Source: Phytomonospora sp040655735
GTDB taxonomy: Bacteria; Actinomycetota; Actinomycetes; Mycobacteriales; Micromonosporaceae
DNA: 64,000 bases
NCBI RefSeq assembly: GCF_040655735.1
Contig: NZ_JBFAKK010000008.1
Location: 310,001 to 374,000 of the forward strand
Direction: 5' to 3'
This document shows positions 1 to 8,372 of the stretch, piece after piece. The notes under the pieces are model-generated. The model worked only from the letters and a program-made list of their open reading frames with translations. It ran no database searches and was not told the origin of the DNA. The position numbers were made by a program, and so were the translations under genes. The first letter of the stretch is position 1, and each line of letters begins with the position of its first letter.

Positions 1-650
1 CTCGACAACAGCGCGCCCGGCACGTCGAGGACGGCGGTGCCGCGCGCGCCGTCGCGGGGGACCAGCGTCAGGGCCCCGGCGAGGATCAGCGCGCCCATAC
101 CCGCGAGCAGGGCCATCGTCCACCGCCAGTCGAGTCCGCTGGTGATGACGCCGCCGCCGATGGTGCCGACGACGAATCCGAGCGACAGCAGGGCGCCGTT
201 GACGCCCAGGGCGCGGGCGCGGCGCGGCCCTTCCGGGAACACCGAGGTGAGCAGCGCCAGGGCGGTCGGGCCGATCATGGCCGCCGCGACTCCCTGCCCG
301 ACGCGCGCGCCGATCAGCATTCCCGGCGAGACCGCCAGGCCCGCCACGACCGACATCAGCGTGAACAGCGCGACCCCGGCGGCGAACAGGCGGCGGCGCC
401 CGGCGATGTCGGACACCCGGCCGAACAGCGGGATCAGGCTCGCCGTCGGCAGCAGGCAGGCCGTCGCGACCCACTGGAGGCTCCCGGCACCGGTGAAGCC
501 GAGGCTCTCGCCGATCGCGGGAAGCGCGACGGTGACGATCGAGTAGTCGAGGCCGACCATGAAGGTCGCCCCGCACAAGGTGAGCAGGGTCAGCCAGCCC
601 ACAGTGCCGAGCCGGCCGGCCTGTTTCGCGTCAATGGCGGTGGTTGTCAT
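1..650 (-). CDS. MFS drug-efflux transporter (3' end outside window)
   Basis: About 216 N-terminal residues are visible, starting at an ATG at 650 preceded by a GAAAGG ribosome site. The protein begins with a short cytoplasmic stretch and then alternating hydrophobic helices. The loop between helices 2 and 3 carries the MFS signature (LFGRVSDIAGRRRLF), and helix 1 contains the DYSIVTVALPAI pattern of the 14-TM DHA2/EmrB-type drug:H+ antiporters. The family exports hydrophobic drugs across the cytoplasmic membrane using the proton gradient. It is divergent from the XRE/MmyB regulator at 767, with only about 115 bp between the start codons, so that regulator probably controls it. Substrate cannot be told; the C-terminal half lies beyond the window. 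Confidence 0.88.
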   Translation of the reverse strand, partial: MTTTAIDAKQAGRLGTVGWLTLLTLCGATFMVGLDYSIVTVALPAIGESLGFTGAGSLQWVATACLLPTASLIPLFGRVSDIAGRRRLFAAGVALFTLMSVVAGLAVSPGMLIGARVGQGVAAAMIGPTALALLTSVFPEGPRRARALGVNGALLSLGFVVGTIGGGVITSGLDWRWTMALLAGMGALILAGALTLVPRDGARGTAVLDVPGALLS

Positions 651-766
651 GGTTACTTGCCTTTCGAGGGGGATTCCTTGGTTCGCCACCACTCTGCGTC
701 CGCCGCGACCGCCCAGCCAGAGCTCTGTCGTGGGTACATCCCGCAGGTGCAGGCAGACTGGGGATC

Positions 767-1588
767 ATGAGCGAGATCGGCGAGTTCCTGCGCTCCCGCC
801 GCGCCCGGATCAAGCCCGGTGAGGTCGGCCTCCCCGAAGGCGTCCGGCACAGGCGGGTCGCCGGCCTGCGGCGGGAGGAGCTGGCGCAGCTGGCGGGCGT
901 GAGCATGGGCTACTACACGCGGCTCGAACAGGGGGCCGCCGAGGGCGCCTCCGACTCCGTCCTCGACGCGATCGCGCGGGTGCTGCGCCTCGACCACACG
1001 GAGACCGCGCACCTGTACCGGCTCGTGCGTCCGGCCCCGAAGCGCGAGGAGGGCCCCGAGCGACTGCGGCCGAGTCTGGCCTCGATGGTCGCGGCCGTCC
1101 ACGACGTCCCGGTCATGGCCCTCGGCCGTCGTTTCGACGTGCTGGCCTGGAACCGGCTCGCGCAGCGGGTCGTGGCCCCGCACCTCGACTTCGGCGCGCC
1201 GCCGTTCAACGTGATCCGCATGCTCTTCCGCGACCCGTACGCGCGCGGCCTCTACGCCGACTGGGCCGGGAAGGCCCGCGACAACGTCGCGTTCCTGCGG
1301 GTGGCCGCCGCCCGCTATCCCGGCGACGCCGAGCTCACCGCCCTGGTCGAGGAACTGCTCGGCGCGTCGCCGGAGTTCGCCGGCATCTGGGCCGAGCAGC
1401 CGGTCGACATGTGCGCCACCTCGACCCGGACCTACCTGCTGGCCGGCGGCGGCGAGCTGGAGCTGACCTCGGAACTGCTGCGGCTGCCCGACGACGAGGG
1501 CCAGAGCGTGGCGATCTACCACGCCGCGCCGGGCTCGGCGGCCGAGGAGACACTGCGGCGACTGGCCGGCGCGGTCGTTCACCGGTGA
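767..1588 (+). CDS. XRE-family regulator with MmyB-like ligand domain
   Basis: A 273-residue protein starting at ATG 767; in-frame codons further upstream run into the promoter region of the divergent transporter and were not used. Residues 1-75 form a helix-turn-helix (LPEGVRHRRVAGLRREELAQ and the following VSMGYYTRLEQG), the typical N-terminus of actinomycete helix-turn-helix/MmyB-like proteins. The remainder, with a DVPVMALGRRFDVLAWN motif, matches the MmyB-like ligand-binding domain thought to bind small hydrophobic molecules. In this family many members sit next to, and control, a transporter or oxidoreductase gene. Here the partner is the divergent MFS pump at 650. The effector is unknown. 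Confidence 0.85.
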   Translation: MSEIGEFLRSRRARIKPGEVGLPEGVRHRRVAGLRREELAQLAGVSMGYYTRLEQGAAEGASDSVLDAIARVLRLDHTETAHLYRLVRPAPKREEGPERLRPSLASMVAAVHDVPVMALGRRFDVLAWNRLAQRVVAPHLDFGAPPFNVIRMLFRDPYARGLYADWAGKARDNVAFLRVAAARYPGDAELTALVEELLGASPEFAGIWAEQPVDMCATSTRTYLLAGGGELELTSELLRLPDDEGQSVAIYHAAPGSAAEETLRRLAGAVVHR

Positions 1589-1750
1589 GCGGCGTAACAC
1601 CGCCACACTGGTGCCCGGCGCGGCCGGGCAGGTCAGCACGATCGACCCTCCCGCCGCCGACCGCGTCACCTTCGCAGGGCGATGGCAAGACCCTTGTGAG
1701 CCGCGAGCGGGCGCACGCATAATGAGCCTCCCACCCCATGGAGGAGGCGC

Positions 1751-4249
1751 ATGCCCGGCGCTGAAGCACCAGATCCCAGGCGCGCCAGGACATCGGGCGA
1801 ACTCGTCGAGATGCTCCGGGCGCTGAAGACCTCGGCCGGACTGAGCTACCGCGAGATCGAGCAGCGCGCCCGCGACGCCGGGGACTGGCTGCCCGCCTCG
1901 ACCCTCGCGACGGTCCTCGGCCGCACCACCGCGCCGCGCGCCGAGGTCGTCGAGGCCCTCGTTCAGGCGTGCGGCGGCGACCCCGAGACGGTGAGCGTGT
2001 GGGTCGACGCCACGCGTCGCCTGTCCGGCGAGCCGGGCACCGACGGCGGCTTCGCCGACCACCGCGGCGATCCACCGCCCCCGGCGGTCGTCGTCCCGCG
2101 CCAGCTGCCCGGCGATCTCGGCACCTTCGTCGGCCGCACCAAGACCATCGAGACCCTCGACGGGCTTCTCGACCGGGCCGTCGCCGAGGCCGAACCGACC
2201 GCGCCACCGCCCATCATCGCGCTCGTCGGCCCCGGCGGCATCGGCAAGACGGCCCTGGCCGTGCGCTGGGCCCACGCGATCAGCGGACGCTTCCCCGACG
2301 GACAGCTCTTCGCCGACCTCAAGGGCTTCTCCGACACCGCGCCCGTCACGCCTTCCCTTGTGCTCCACCGCTTCCTGCGTGCGCTGGGCACCACCGCCGA
2401 CGACATCCCCACCGACCTCGACGAGCGTGTGTCGCTCTACCGCTCACTGCTCGCCGGCCGCAAGGTCGCCATCGTCCTCGACAACGTCCGCGACGCCGCA
2501 CAGGTCCGCCCCCTCCTGCCCGGCGCGGCGACCTGCCTCGTCGTGGTCACCAGCCGCGTCGAACTGCGCGGCCTCGCCGTCTCCCACGACTTGCACCCCG
2601 TCATGGTCGACGGACTCAGCCTCGACGAGGGCGTCCAGCTGCTCGTCCGACTCCTCGGCGCCCAGCGCGTCCGCGCGGAGGCCGGCGCCGCCGTCGACCT
2701 CGTCGAACTCTGCCGCACCCTGCCCCTCGCGCTGCGACTGGCGGCCGCGCAACTCGCCGTCGACGAGCGCCGGTCCATCGCCCACTTCGCCGCCCGCGTA
2801 CGCGACGCCGGCCGACTGTCCACACTGTCCGTCCCGGACGACCCGGACACCGCGCTGCGCACCACCTTCGACCTCTCCTACGCCACCCTCGCCCCCGAGG
2901 CCCAGCGCCTCCTGCGGCTCACCGGCAGCCACCCCGGGCCCGACATGAGCCTGGGCTCCCTCGCCGCGCTCGCCGCCCGCGACGAGACGTCGACCCGCAC
3001 CCACATGGAGGCACTCGCCACGCTGCACATGGTCGGGCGCGCCGGGAGCGACCGCTGGGAGTTCCACGACCTCGTCCGCGAGTACGTCACCGGGCACCTC
3101 GGCGCCACCGAGACCGGCGAGCAGAAGCGGCTCCTGCGCGGACTGCTCGACTGGTACACGGGCATGACGGGCTCGGCGATCTGGAAGATCGCGCCGCGCG
3201 GCCTGGCCACGGACGCGGCCGTGGACAAGACCGTCTTCCCCGACTACGCCGACGCGCTCGCCTGGCTCGACGAGGAGTCCACCGGAATCGTCGCGGCCGT
3301 CATCGCCGCCGAACGCGCCGACCTGTCCAGCTACGTCTTCACCCTCGCCGGGCTGCTGTGGCGGTACTTCCTTCTCCGCAGCCAGTACGAGCAGCTCAAC
3401 GCCACCGCCGACCTCGCGCTCGACATGGCACACCGGCTCGGCGACGTCGCGGCCCAGACCCAGTTCTCGCTGCTCAAGGGCAACGCCTACTCCAGCCGGT
3501 GCGACCCCGCCCGCGCCATCGAGTACTACGAACGCGCCCACACCCTCGCCCGCCACGCCGGTGACCGCGACCAGGAGTCCTACGCGCTCGCCAACGGCGG
3601 GACCGCGCTCATCGACCTCGGCCGCTACGTCGAGGCCCGCGAGCGCATCACCGAGGCCATGGCGATCTTCACCGAGCACGGCGACGTGGTGAGCACGGCC
3701 GGAGCGCACAGCGACCTCGGCAAGATCGACCTCGCCGAAGGCGACCACAGCAGCGCCTTCGGGCGTTTCGAGCGTTCCCTCGAACTGTTCGAGGAGGCCG
3801 GGCAGCGTCATGGCGTCGCCGTCGCGCTCTTCTTCCTCGGCGCCACCCAGCTCGAACAGGGCGAGGTCATCTCGGCGACCCTGCGCCTTGAGCAGGCCCT
3901 CGCCGCGTCCACCGACGCCGGTTTCACCTTCGGCGAGGCGCTCGTGCACAGCAGGCTCGCGCTGGCGGCGGCGATGACCGGGGCCTTCGACACCGCCCGC
4001 GACCACCACACGCAGGCCGTCGAGTTCGCCCGCCGCATCCACGATCCCGTGCTGCTCGCCGAGATCTACATCGACGCCGGACGGGCCGGGATGATCGAGA
4101 ACGAACCCGAACGCGCGGCCGGGTACTTCCGCAACGCGCTCACCAACGCCGAACGCTCGTCGGACGCAGGGTTGACCAAACGCTCGCAGGAGGGCGTGCG
4201 CGCGGCCGAGCGGGCGATCGGCTTCACGAGGCCGCTCGGTTCCCTGTGA
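1751..4249 (+). CDS. HTH/NB-ARC/TPR STAND-type regulator
   Basis: An 832-residue multidomain protein; ATG 1751 follows GAGGAGG at 1741. Residues 10-95 are a helix-turn-helix-like N-terminal domain of the kind found before NB-ARC modules in actinomycetes. Residues 115-400 are an NB-ARC NTPase with Walker A GPGGIGKTAL, Walker B-like KVAIVLDNV and the CRTLPLALRL motif. From about 480 onward there are helical TPR units (for example ARAIEYYERAHTLARHAG and ALFFLGATQLEQGEVISATL). There is no transmembrane segment, so it is cytoplasmic. STAND proteins act as signal-gated switches: the TPR array senses a ligand, the ATPase oligomerises and the N-terminus binds DNA. No target is evident; it stands alone. 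Confidence 0.85.
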   Translation: MPGAEAPDPRRARTSGELVEMLRALKTSAGLSYREIEQRARDAGDWLPASTLATVLGRTTAPRAEVVEALVQACGGDPETVSVWVDATRRLSGEPGTDGGFADHRGDPPPPAVVVPRQLPGDLGTFVGRTKTIETLDGLLDRAVAEAEPTAPPPIIALVGPGGIGKTALAVRWAHAISGRFPDGQLFADLKGFSDTAPVTPSLVLHRFLRALGTTADDIPTDLDERVSLYRSLLAGRKVAIVLDNVRDAAQVRPLLPGAATCLVVVTSRVELRGLAVSHDLHPVMVDGLSLDEGVQLLVRLLGAQRVRAEAGAAVDLVELCRTLPLALRLAAAQLAVDERRSIAHFAARVRDAGRLSTLSVPDDPDTALRTTFDLSYATLAPEAQRLLRLTGSHPGPDMSLGSLAALAARDETSTRTHMEALATLHMVGRAGSDRWEFHDLVREYVTGHLGATETGEQKRLLRGLLDWYTGMTGSAIWKIAPRGLATDAAVDKTVFPDYADALAWLDEESTGIVAAVIAAERADLSSYVFTLAGLLWRYFLLRSQYEQLNATADLALDMAHRLGDVAAQTQFSLLKGNAYSSRCDPARAIEYYERAHTLARHAGDRDQESYALANGGTALIDLGRYVEARERITEAMAIFTEHGDVVSTAGAHSDLGKIDLAEGDHSSAFGRFERSLELFEEAGQRHGVAVALFFLGATQLEQGEVISATLRLEQALAASTDAGFTFGEALVHSRLALAAAMTGAFDTARDHHTQAVEFARRIHDPVLLAEIYIDAGRAGMIENEPERAAGYFRNALTNAERSSDAGLTKRSQEGVRAAERAIGFTRPLGSL

Positions 4250-4271
4250 AGGGTGGCGTCGACTGACGACC

Positions 4272-5390
4272 ATGATCCGCATGACCGTTCTTCCCGCGCG
4301 CCTGGTCACCACCCTCCCCGGCTTCCATGACGGCCGCCGCATCGACGTCACCAAATACCCTGGCAAGACGCTGCTGAGCGTCCACGCCGTCGACGCTCTC
4401 ACCGTTCACGACCTCGCCGCCCTCGTCGACGGCACGCCCGCCGTGTTCCCCGCCCCCTGGGCGGGTTGCCCGACGGCGGTCTCGCCATCGCTCGAACTCG
4501 CGGTCTTCTGCGGGACGCACGCCCTCCGTGCCGTGGACCGCTCCGGGCGGACGCGCTGGGAGCACCGGCACGCGTGCTGGGCGTGGCGCTGCCAGGAGTC
4601 GCACCGTGACGAGGCCGAGTACGCCGACGACGACGAGCACCGCGCCCCCGCTTGCGGGTCGGCCCACTTCTCCGCCGACGGTCGCCTGGTCTGGGCACAC
4701 GTGCGCACGGGCATCACCATCGTCGACGCCCACAAGGCGTCGCCTGACCACGCGTGGCTCGTCCTGGACGCCGCCACCGGCAAGGTCCTCGCCCAAGCGG
4801 ACGTGACGACCTACGCCCACGCGTCGGGGCACATCACCCACCCCGACTCCAGTCGGATGGGTCTGGACGGCGACTCCCTGCTGTGGGGCCGCTTCGACGG
4901 ATCGGCGCTGCACGTCGAGCAGACCGGCGTCGGGAATGTCGTGACCGACGCCGGTGCGGTCGGTGGGCACTATCTCGCCCTCGACGACGGCCGGTCCTCC
5001 CTGGCCGTGCACCGGCTCGCCGACGGCGAGTTGCTCGGATCGCTCGCGCCGCCGATGTTCGAGGGCGTCAGCGAGGCCCGGATCGAGGAGGACTCCGACT
5101 ACGAGTCCCGTTGGCAGTGGGCGCCCAGGTTCCTCACCGCGACAACGGTCTTCGCCTCCACGAACGAGAGCGACGTCCTCGCCGGGCCTGACCGCCACTG
5201 GCTCCTCGACCTGCCGTCGATGCGCATCCGGGGCCAGGTCACCTATCCCGAACCGACCGGATCCCGGTCGGCGGTGCTCGGGGACGGGCGCTGGATGACA
5301 TACGGGCTCGATCCGTCGGCGTTCGGCCTCAGGCGCGCGCCCGCCTACGACCGCGAGGCCGGACACCCGCGGATCTGGGAGCCGGCCTGA
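4272..5390 (+). CDS. Uncharacterised cytoplasmic protein, propeller-like
   Basis: A 372-residue protein of no recognised family, starting 22 bp after the STAND regulator. It has no signal peptide or membrane segment. The sequence has a loose repeat of short strands ending in polar turns (for instance FSADGRLVWAH, LDAATGKVLA, LADGELLGSL), which suggests a WD40/PQQ-type beta-propeller fold that compares stored values. Two Cys/His-containing patches (HACWAWRCQESHRDE and the later CGSAHF) are unusual. Proteins of this look occur as singletons in many actinomycetes. The close spacing suggests co-transcription with the upstream regulator, but the sequence does not show a function. Confidence 0.65.
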   Translation: MIRMTVLPARLVTTLPGFHDGRRIDVTKYPGKTLLSVHAVDALTVHDLAALVDGTPAVFPAPWAGCPTAVSPSLELAVFCGTHALRAVDRSGRTRWEHRHACWAWRCQESHRDEAEYADDDEHRAPACGSAHFSADGRLVWAHVRTGITIVDAHKASPDHAWLVLDAATGKVLAQADVTTYAHASGHITHPDSSRMGLDGDSLLWGRFDGSALHVEQTGVGNVVTDAGAVGGHYLALDDGRSSLAVHRLADGELLGSLAPPMFEGVSEARIEEDSDYESRWQWAPRFLTATTVFASTNESDVLAGPDRHWLLDLPSMRIRGQVTYPEPTGSRSAVLGDGRWMTYGLDPSAFGLRRAPAYDREAGHPRIWEPA

Positions 5391-5407
5391 ACCGTGCGAG
5401 CCATGGG

Positions 5408-5965
5408 TCAGCCGACCAGGTCCCGCCAGAACTCCACGGTCGGCGTCCCGTCCGCCCGATGGTCGACGGTCACGCCGAACTCGCGGCCGACGTAGTCGAC
5501 CAGGTCGTCGCCGTAGACGATGATGTCGGCCCCGTGGATCGAGAGCACGGGACGTCCACCGCCGCCCGGACCGGCGGGCAGGTAGCGATGCGAGAAGACA
5601 GGCACCATCCGGGGCACGTCGGCGAGGTGTTTCCGGGCGATCGCCAGGGCCTCGCGGTCCCGGTCGGGACGTTCGCCCCAGGTCGGATGCCAGACTCCGA
5701 GCGGACCGGAGGCGTCGGACAAGACGCCCTCCACCGGCCAGGCGAGTCGGTGCCGGATGGTCCCCTCGTCACCGTCGCGCCAGTCGACCCAGCCGCGTCC
5801 GACCGGCACCCGCGCCGCCAGGAACGCGCGGTGGTCGTCGGCGAACGCGAAGCCGTACCGCGCCTCGACCGCCGTGAACTCCGCGTCGGACAGCCCCGGC
5901 CGAACCTCGGCGCCCGACTCCGCCACCATCGCGGCGGCCTTCCTCCCCAGCGCGCCGGGCTCCAT
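5408..5965 (-). CDS. SMI1/KNR4 (SUKH)-like protein
   Basis: A 185-residue protein read from ATG 5965 with a purine-rich GGAAGG stretch before it. The N-terminal half has the SUKH pattern: a helix (LSDAEFTAVEARYGFAFAD), then DHRAFLAARVP and a tryptophan-rich VDWRD segment; the C-terminus holds the usual hydrophobic strand (ADIIVYGDDLVDYV). SUKH proteins are best known as immunity proteins against polymorphic toxins, but many stand-alone copies in actinomycetes have no known partner. No toxin gene is adjacent here. Convergent with the gene ending at 5390. Read from the family fold, not from a catalytic motif. Confidence 0.75.
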   Translation of the reverse strand: MEPGALGRKAAAMVAESGAEVRPGLSDAEFTAVEARYGFAFADDHRAFLAARVPVGRGWVDWRDGDEGTIRHRLAWPVEGVLSDASGPLGVWHPTWGERPDRDREALAIARKHLADVPRMVPVFSHRYLPAGPGGGGRPVLSIHGADIIVYGDDLVDYVGREFGVTVDHRADGTPTVEFWRDLVG

Positions 5966-6071
5966 CCCCGCCCCCCCACCTTCCACGCCGTTTCGCCCTA
6001 CCCGACCCTTCCCGACCCTTCTTCGCCCTCCCGCGCGAAAACTCCCGCCGAAGGCGGTTACCGCCGTTTCC

Positions 6072-6087
6072 GCCTGGGTACCCAGGC
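6072..6087. repeat. 16-bp perfect palindrome, possible operator
   Basis: GCCTGGGTACCCAGGC reads identically on both strands. It lies about 105 bp upstream of the SUKH-like gene start at 5965 and just downstream of the aldolase terminator. A second short dyad, GGCGG-TTA-CCGCC, lies at about 6053-6065. They could be operator sites for the SUKH-like gene; no regulator is identifiable. Confidence 0.35.
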
Positions 6088-6105
6088 AACGATCCCCCGT
6101 TAGCG

Positions 6106-6142
6106 GGTGGGCGGGCCGTAACCCCCCTGCGGTCCGCCCACC
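6106..6142 (-). terminator. Hairpin terminator of the aldolase gene
   Basis: The arms GGTGGGCGGGCC and GGTCCGCCCACC (12 bp, one G-U pair) enclose a 13-base loop directly after the aldolase stop codon. There is no T-run, which is common for GC-rich actinomycete terminators. Confidence 0.6.
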
Positions 6143-6143
6143 G

Positions 6144-6761
6144 TCACCACTCCGCCGCCTTGGCCGCCAGGGCGGCGATCGTCTGCCATTCACCGTTTCG
6201 CAGCAGTTGCGGCGCCGTGAGCCAGCTCCCGCCGACACAGGCCACGTTGGGCAGCGCGAGGAAGTCGGCGGCGGTGTCGGGCGTGATCCCGCCGGTCGGG
6301 CAGAAGGTGAGCTGGGGAAGCGGCCCCTGCCAGGCCCGCAGCTGCGCGGTCCCGCCCGAGGTCTGGGCGGGGAAGAACTTCAGTTCGGTCAGCCCGCGCT
6401 CCAGCATCGCCATCGCCTCGGTGATGGTGGCGACGCCGGGCAGGACCGGGACGCGCTGGTCGAGCATCGCGTCGACGAGGTTGGGCGGCGAGCCCGGGGA
6501 GACCAGGAAGCGGGCGCCGGCGTTGACCGCGTCGCGGGCCTGCGCCGCCGACACCACCGTCCCGGCGCCGACCAGGATCTCGGGCACCGCGTTCGCGACG
6601 CGGCTGATCGCCTCAAGGGCGACGGGGGTCCGCAGGGTCAACTCGAGGGTGGAGACGCCACCGGCGAGGAGTGCCTTGGCGACCGGAACCGCGTCGTCGA
6701 CCCGTTCGATGACCACAACGGGGATGACGCGGCCGAGCCGCAGGAGCTGAATCGGCTGCAC
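6144..6761 (-). CDS. eda: 2-keto-3-deoxy-6-phosphogluconate (KDPG) aldolase
   Basis: A 205-residue class I aldolase that splits KDPG (or 4-hydroxy-2-oxoglutarate) into pyruvate and an aldehyde, in the Entner-Doudoroff or a sugar-acid pathway. The Schiff-base lysine is K128 in LKFFPA, the catalytic Glu is E40 in TLELTLRTP, and the phosphate-binding CPTGGI loop is present. The length fits the family when read from GTG 6761 (weak AGGA upstream). An in-frame ATG at 6869 would add 36 polar residues that the family lacks. No dehydratase (edd) gene is adjacent, so the true substrate may be another 2-keto-3-deoxy acid. It is divergent from the cold-shock gene. Confidence 0.87.
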   Translation of the reverse strand: MQPIQLLRLGRVIPVVVIERVDDAVPVAKALLAGGVSTLELTLRTPVALEAISRVANAVPEILVGAGTVVSAAQARDAVNAGARFLVSPGSPPNLVDAMLDQRVPVLPGVATITEAMAMLERGLTELKFFPAQTSGGTAQLRAWQGPLPQLTFCPTGGITPDTAADFLALPNVACVGGSWLTAPQLLRNGEWQTIAALAAKAAEW

Positions 6762-6885
6762 GGCGGCAATCCTGCCAGGCAATTGCGAAGGCCGAAAGTG
6801 CCTGTTCTCGCAGATCACCGTGGGGGTGGGCGGCAGCCGCGACCGGCTCTCGTGTGATGATCGTGTCACCCGGGTATTTCCTCGC

Positions 6886-6915
6886 CTGACAAAAGGTAGA
6901 GTGACCAGGGAATAC
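6886..6915 (+). promoter_or_regulatory. Candidate cold-shock gene promoter
   Basis: CTGACA at 6886 and GAATAC at 6910 are 18 bp apart and lie 23 bp before the start codon. The match to a housekeeping promoter is moderate. A small dyad AGGG-AATA-CCCT overlaps the -10. Confidence 0.3.
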
Positions 6916-6937
6916 CCTCAAGTTAGGAAGGCCGATC

Positions 6938-7141
6938 ATGGCCCAAGGCACAGTCAAGTGGTTCAACGCGGACAAGGGCTTTGGTTTCATCGCCCCGGAC
7001 GACGGCGGCGCAGACCTCTTCGTCCACTTCTCCGCGATCCAGTCGAGCGGCTACCGTTCGCTGGATGAGGGCCAGAAGGTCGAGTTCGAGGTTACTCAGG
7101 GCCAGAAGGGCCCGCAGGCGGACAACGTCCGTCCTGTCTGA
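6938..7141 (+). CDS. Cold-shock protein, CspA family
   Basis: A 67-residue single cold-shock domain, the usual length. RNP1 (KGFGFI) and RNP2 (DLFVHF) are intact, as is the N-terminal GTVKWFN. These proteins bind single-stranded RNA and DNA, melt secondary structure and keep mRNAs translatable in cold or in stationary phase. GGAAGG sits 7-12 bases before ATG 6938. It is followed at once by a strong intrinsic terminator, so it is monocistronic. Confidence 0.96.
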   Translation: MAQGTVKWFNADKGFGFIAPDDGGADLFVHFSAIQSSGYRSLDEGQKVEFEVTQGQKGPQADNVRPV

Positions 7142-7167
7142 TCAAGACGAGTGACCAATGTGCCGGG

Positions 7168-7204
7168 GGCCCGATTCGTCAGGATCGGGCCTTCGGCCTT
7201 TTTT
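7168..7204 (+). terminator. Rho-independent terminator of the cold-shock gene
   Basis: The arms GGCCCGAT (7168-7175) and ATCGGGCC (7184-7191) are followed by TTCGGCC and a run of six T. Confidence 0.88.
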
Positions 7205-7275
7205 CTCCCCTCTTTTCCCAGGTCAACCCGCCTGTCGCAGCCGTCCCGGTGGTCACACCCGCGGGTCGCCCCTCC

Positions 7276-7306
7276 TTATTGCAATCTCCTTGCAATAAGC
7301 CATACT
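7276..7306 (+). promoter_or_regulatory. Nur-box-like dyad overlapping the tsaD promoter
   Basis: A perfect 9-bp inverted repeat, TTATTGCAA and TTGCAATAA, separated by TCTCC, stands out in AT content. Its core TTGCAA-N5-TTGCAA equals the consensus described for the Streptomyces nickel-responsive Fur-family repressor Nur. TTGCAA at 7279 can also serve as a -35 with CATACT at 7301 as a -10 (16-bp spacer). This puts the start of transcription at about 7313, the ATG of the leader ORF. A bound repressor would cover the -35. The assignment to Nur is inference from the motif; no Nur gene is in the window. Confidence 0.6.
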
Positions 7307-7312
7307 CGGGCC

Positions 7313-7336
7313 ATGAGCACCGACGGGCCCACCTGA
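7313..7336 (+). CDS. Leaderless 7-codon leader ORF before tsaD
   Basis: ATG 7313 opens a tiny frame, MSTDGPT, ending in TGA at 7334-7336. The tsaD ATG follows after a single base (TGAcATG). The predicted transcription start falls on this ATG, so a leaderless transcript would load ribosomes here and pass them to tsaD, which has no clear Shine-Dalgarno of its own. It could serve translational coupling or attenuation. The peptide itself has no recognisable function. Confidence 0.45.
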   Translation: MSTDGPT

Positions 7337-7337
7337 C

Positions 7338-8372
7338 ATGCCTCTCGTACTGGGCATCGAATCCTCCTGCGACGAGACCGGCGTCGGCCTGGTCCGCGAC
7401 GGCGTCCTGCTCGGCGACGCGCTCGCCTCCAGCGTCGACGAGCACGCCCGCTTCGGCGGCGTGGTCCCCGAGATCGCCGCCCGCGCCCACCTCGAAGCGC
7501 TCGTCCCCATGGTCAAGTCCGCGCTCACGACCGCCGGCGTCGCCATGTCCGACGTGGACGCCGTCGCCGTCACCGCCGGGCCCGGCCTGGCCTCCGCGCT
7601 CAACGTCGGCCTCGCGGCCGGCAAGGCCTACGCGACCTCGCTGGGCGTCCCTCTCTACGGCGTGCACCACCTCGCCGGCCACGCCGCCGCCGACGTCCTC
7701 GGCCACGGCCCGCTGCCGTCCCCCTCGGTCGTCCTCATCGTCTCCGGCGGGCACACCTCGCTCCTGCTCGTCGAGGACCTGGTGCGCCGGCCGATCGCGC
7801 ACATCGGCGACACCGCCGACGACGCCGCCGGGGAGGCCTTCGACAAGGTCGCCCGCCTGCTCGGCCTGCCCTACCCCGGTGGGCCCGCCATCGGCCGGAT
7901 CGCCGTGCAGGGCGACCCGCAGGCCATCGCCTTCCCGCGGGCGCGCGTCGGCGACTTCGGCTTCTCCTTCTCCGGACTCAAGACCGCCGTGGCGCGGTGG
8001 GTCGAGCGCCACGACGGCCCGATTCCGGTCGCCGACGTGGCCGCGTCCTTCCAGGAGGCCGTCGCCGACGTGCTCACCGCCCGCGCGATCGCCGCGTGCC
8101 GCGCGCACGCCGTCGGCACGCTCGTCATCGTCGGCGGGGTGGCCGCCAACGGCCGCCTGCGCGACCTGGCCGCGTCGCGGTGCAAGGAGGCCGGCATCGA
8201 GCTGCGGATCCCCCCTCCGCGCCTGTGCACCGACAACGGCGCGATGATCGCCGCCGTCGGCGACCTCCTCGTCGCCGCCGGCGCGCCGCCCTCGCGCCCG
8301 AACCTGTCGGCCGACCCGTCGGCCGTGCTCGTCAACGCTCAACTAGGGGGACACGATGTCGATCACGCTTGA
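7338..8372 (+). CDS. tsaD: tRNA N6-threonylcarbamoyladenosine synthase TsaD
   Basis: A 344-residue ASKHA-fold protein that, with TsaB and TsaE, transfers the threonylcarbamoyl group from TC-AMP to A37 of ANN-decoding tRNAs. Visible motifs are GIESSCDETGVG at the N-terminus, the metal-binding HxxxH (HLAGH), IVSGGHTSLL, DDAAGEAFDKVARLLGL, FSFSGLKTAVARW and CTDNGAMIA near the C-terminus. In most actinomycetes tsaD lies with tsaE, tsaB and rimI. Here it is alone with ornithine aminotransferase, which overlaps its end by 17 bp. That isolation and the unusual Nur-like upstream site leave open that it is a second copy. Function is clear from the motifs. Confidence 0.93.
   Translation: MPLVLGIESSCDETGVGLVRDGVLLGDALASSVDEHARFGGVVPEIAARAHLEALVPMVKSALTTAGVAMSDVDAVAVTAGPGLASALNVGLAAGKAYATSLGVPLYGVHHLAGHAAADVLGHGPLPSPSVVLIVSGGHTSLLLVEDLVRRPIAHIGDTADDAAGEAFDKVARLLGLPYPGGPAIGRIAVQGDPQAIAFPRARVGDFGFSFSGLKTAVARWVERHDGPIPVADVAASFQEAVADVLTARAIAACRAHAVGTLVIVGGVAANGRLRDLAASRCKEAGIELRIPPPRLCTDNGAMIAAVGDLLVAAGAPPSRPNLSADPSAVLVNAQLGGHDVDHA

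Noticed and set aside
653..2368. Long open frame on the minus strand (571 codons)
   Set aside because: It spans the XRE regulator and part of the STAND gene on the other strand; composition is Arg/Gly/Asp-rich without motifs, as expected for a shadow frame in GC-rich DNA.
6762..6937. Riboswitch before the aldolase or cold-shock gene
   Set aside because: No conserved riboswitch core was seen; only a small dyad and promoter-like hexamers.
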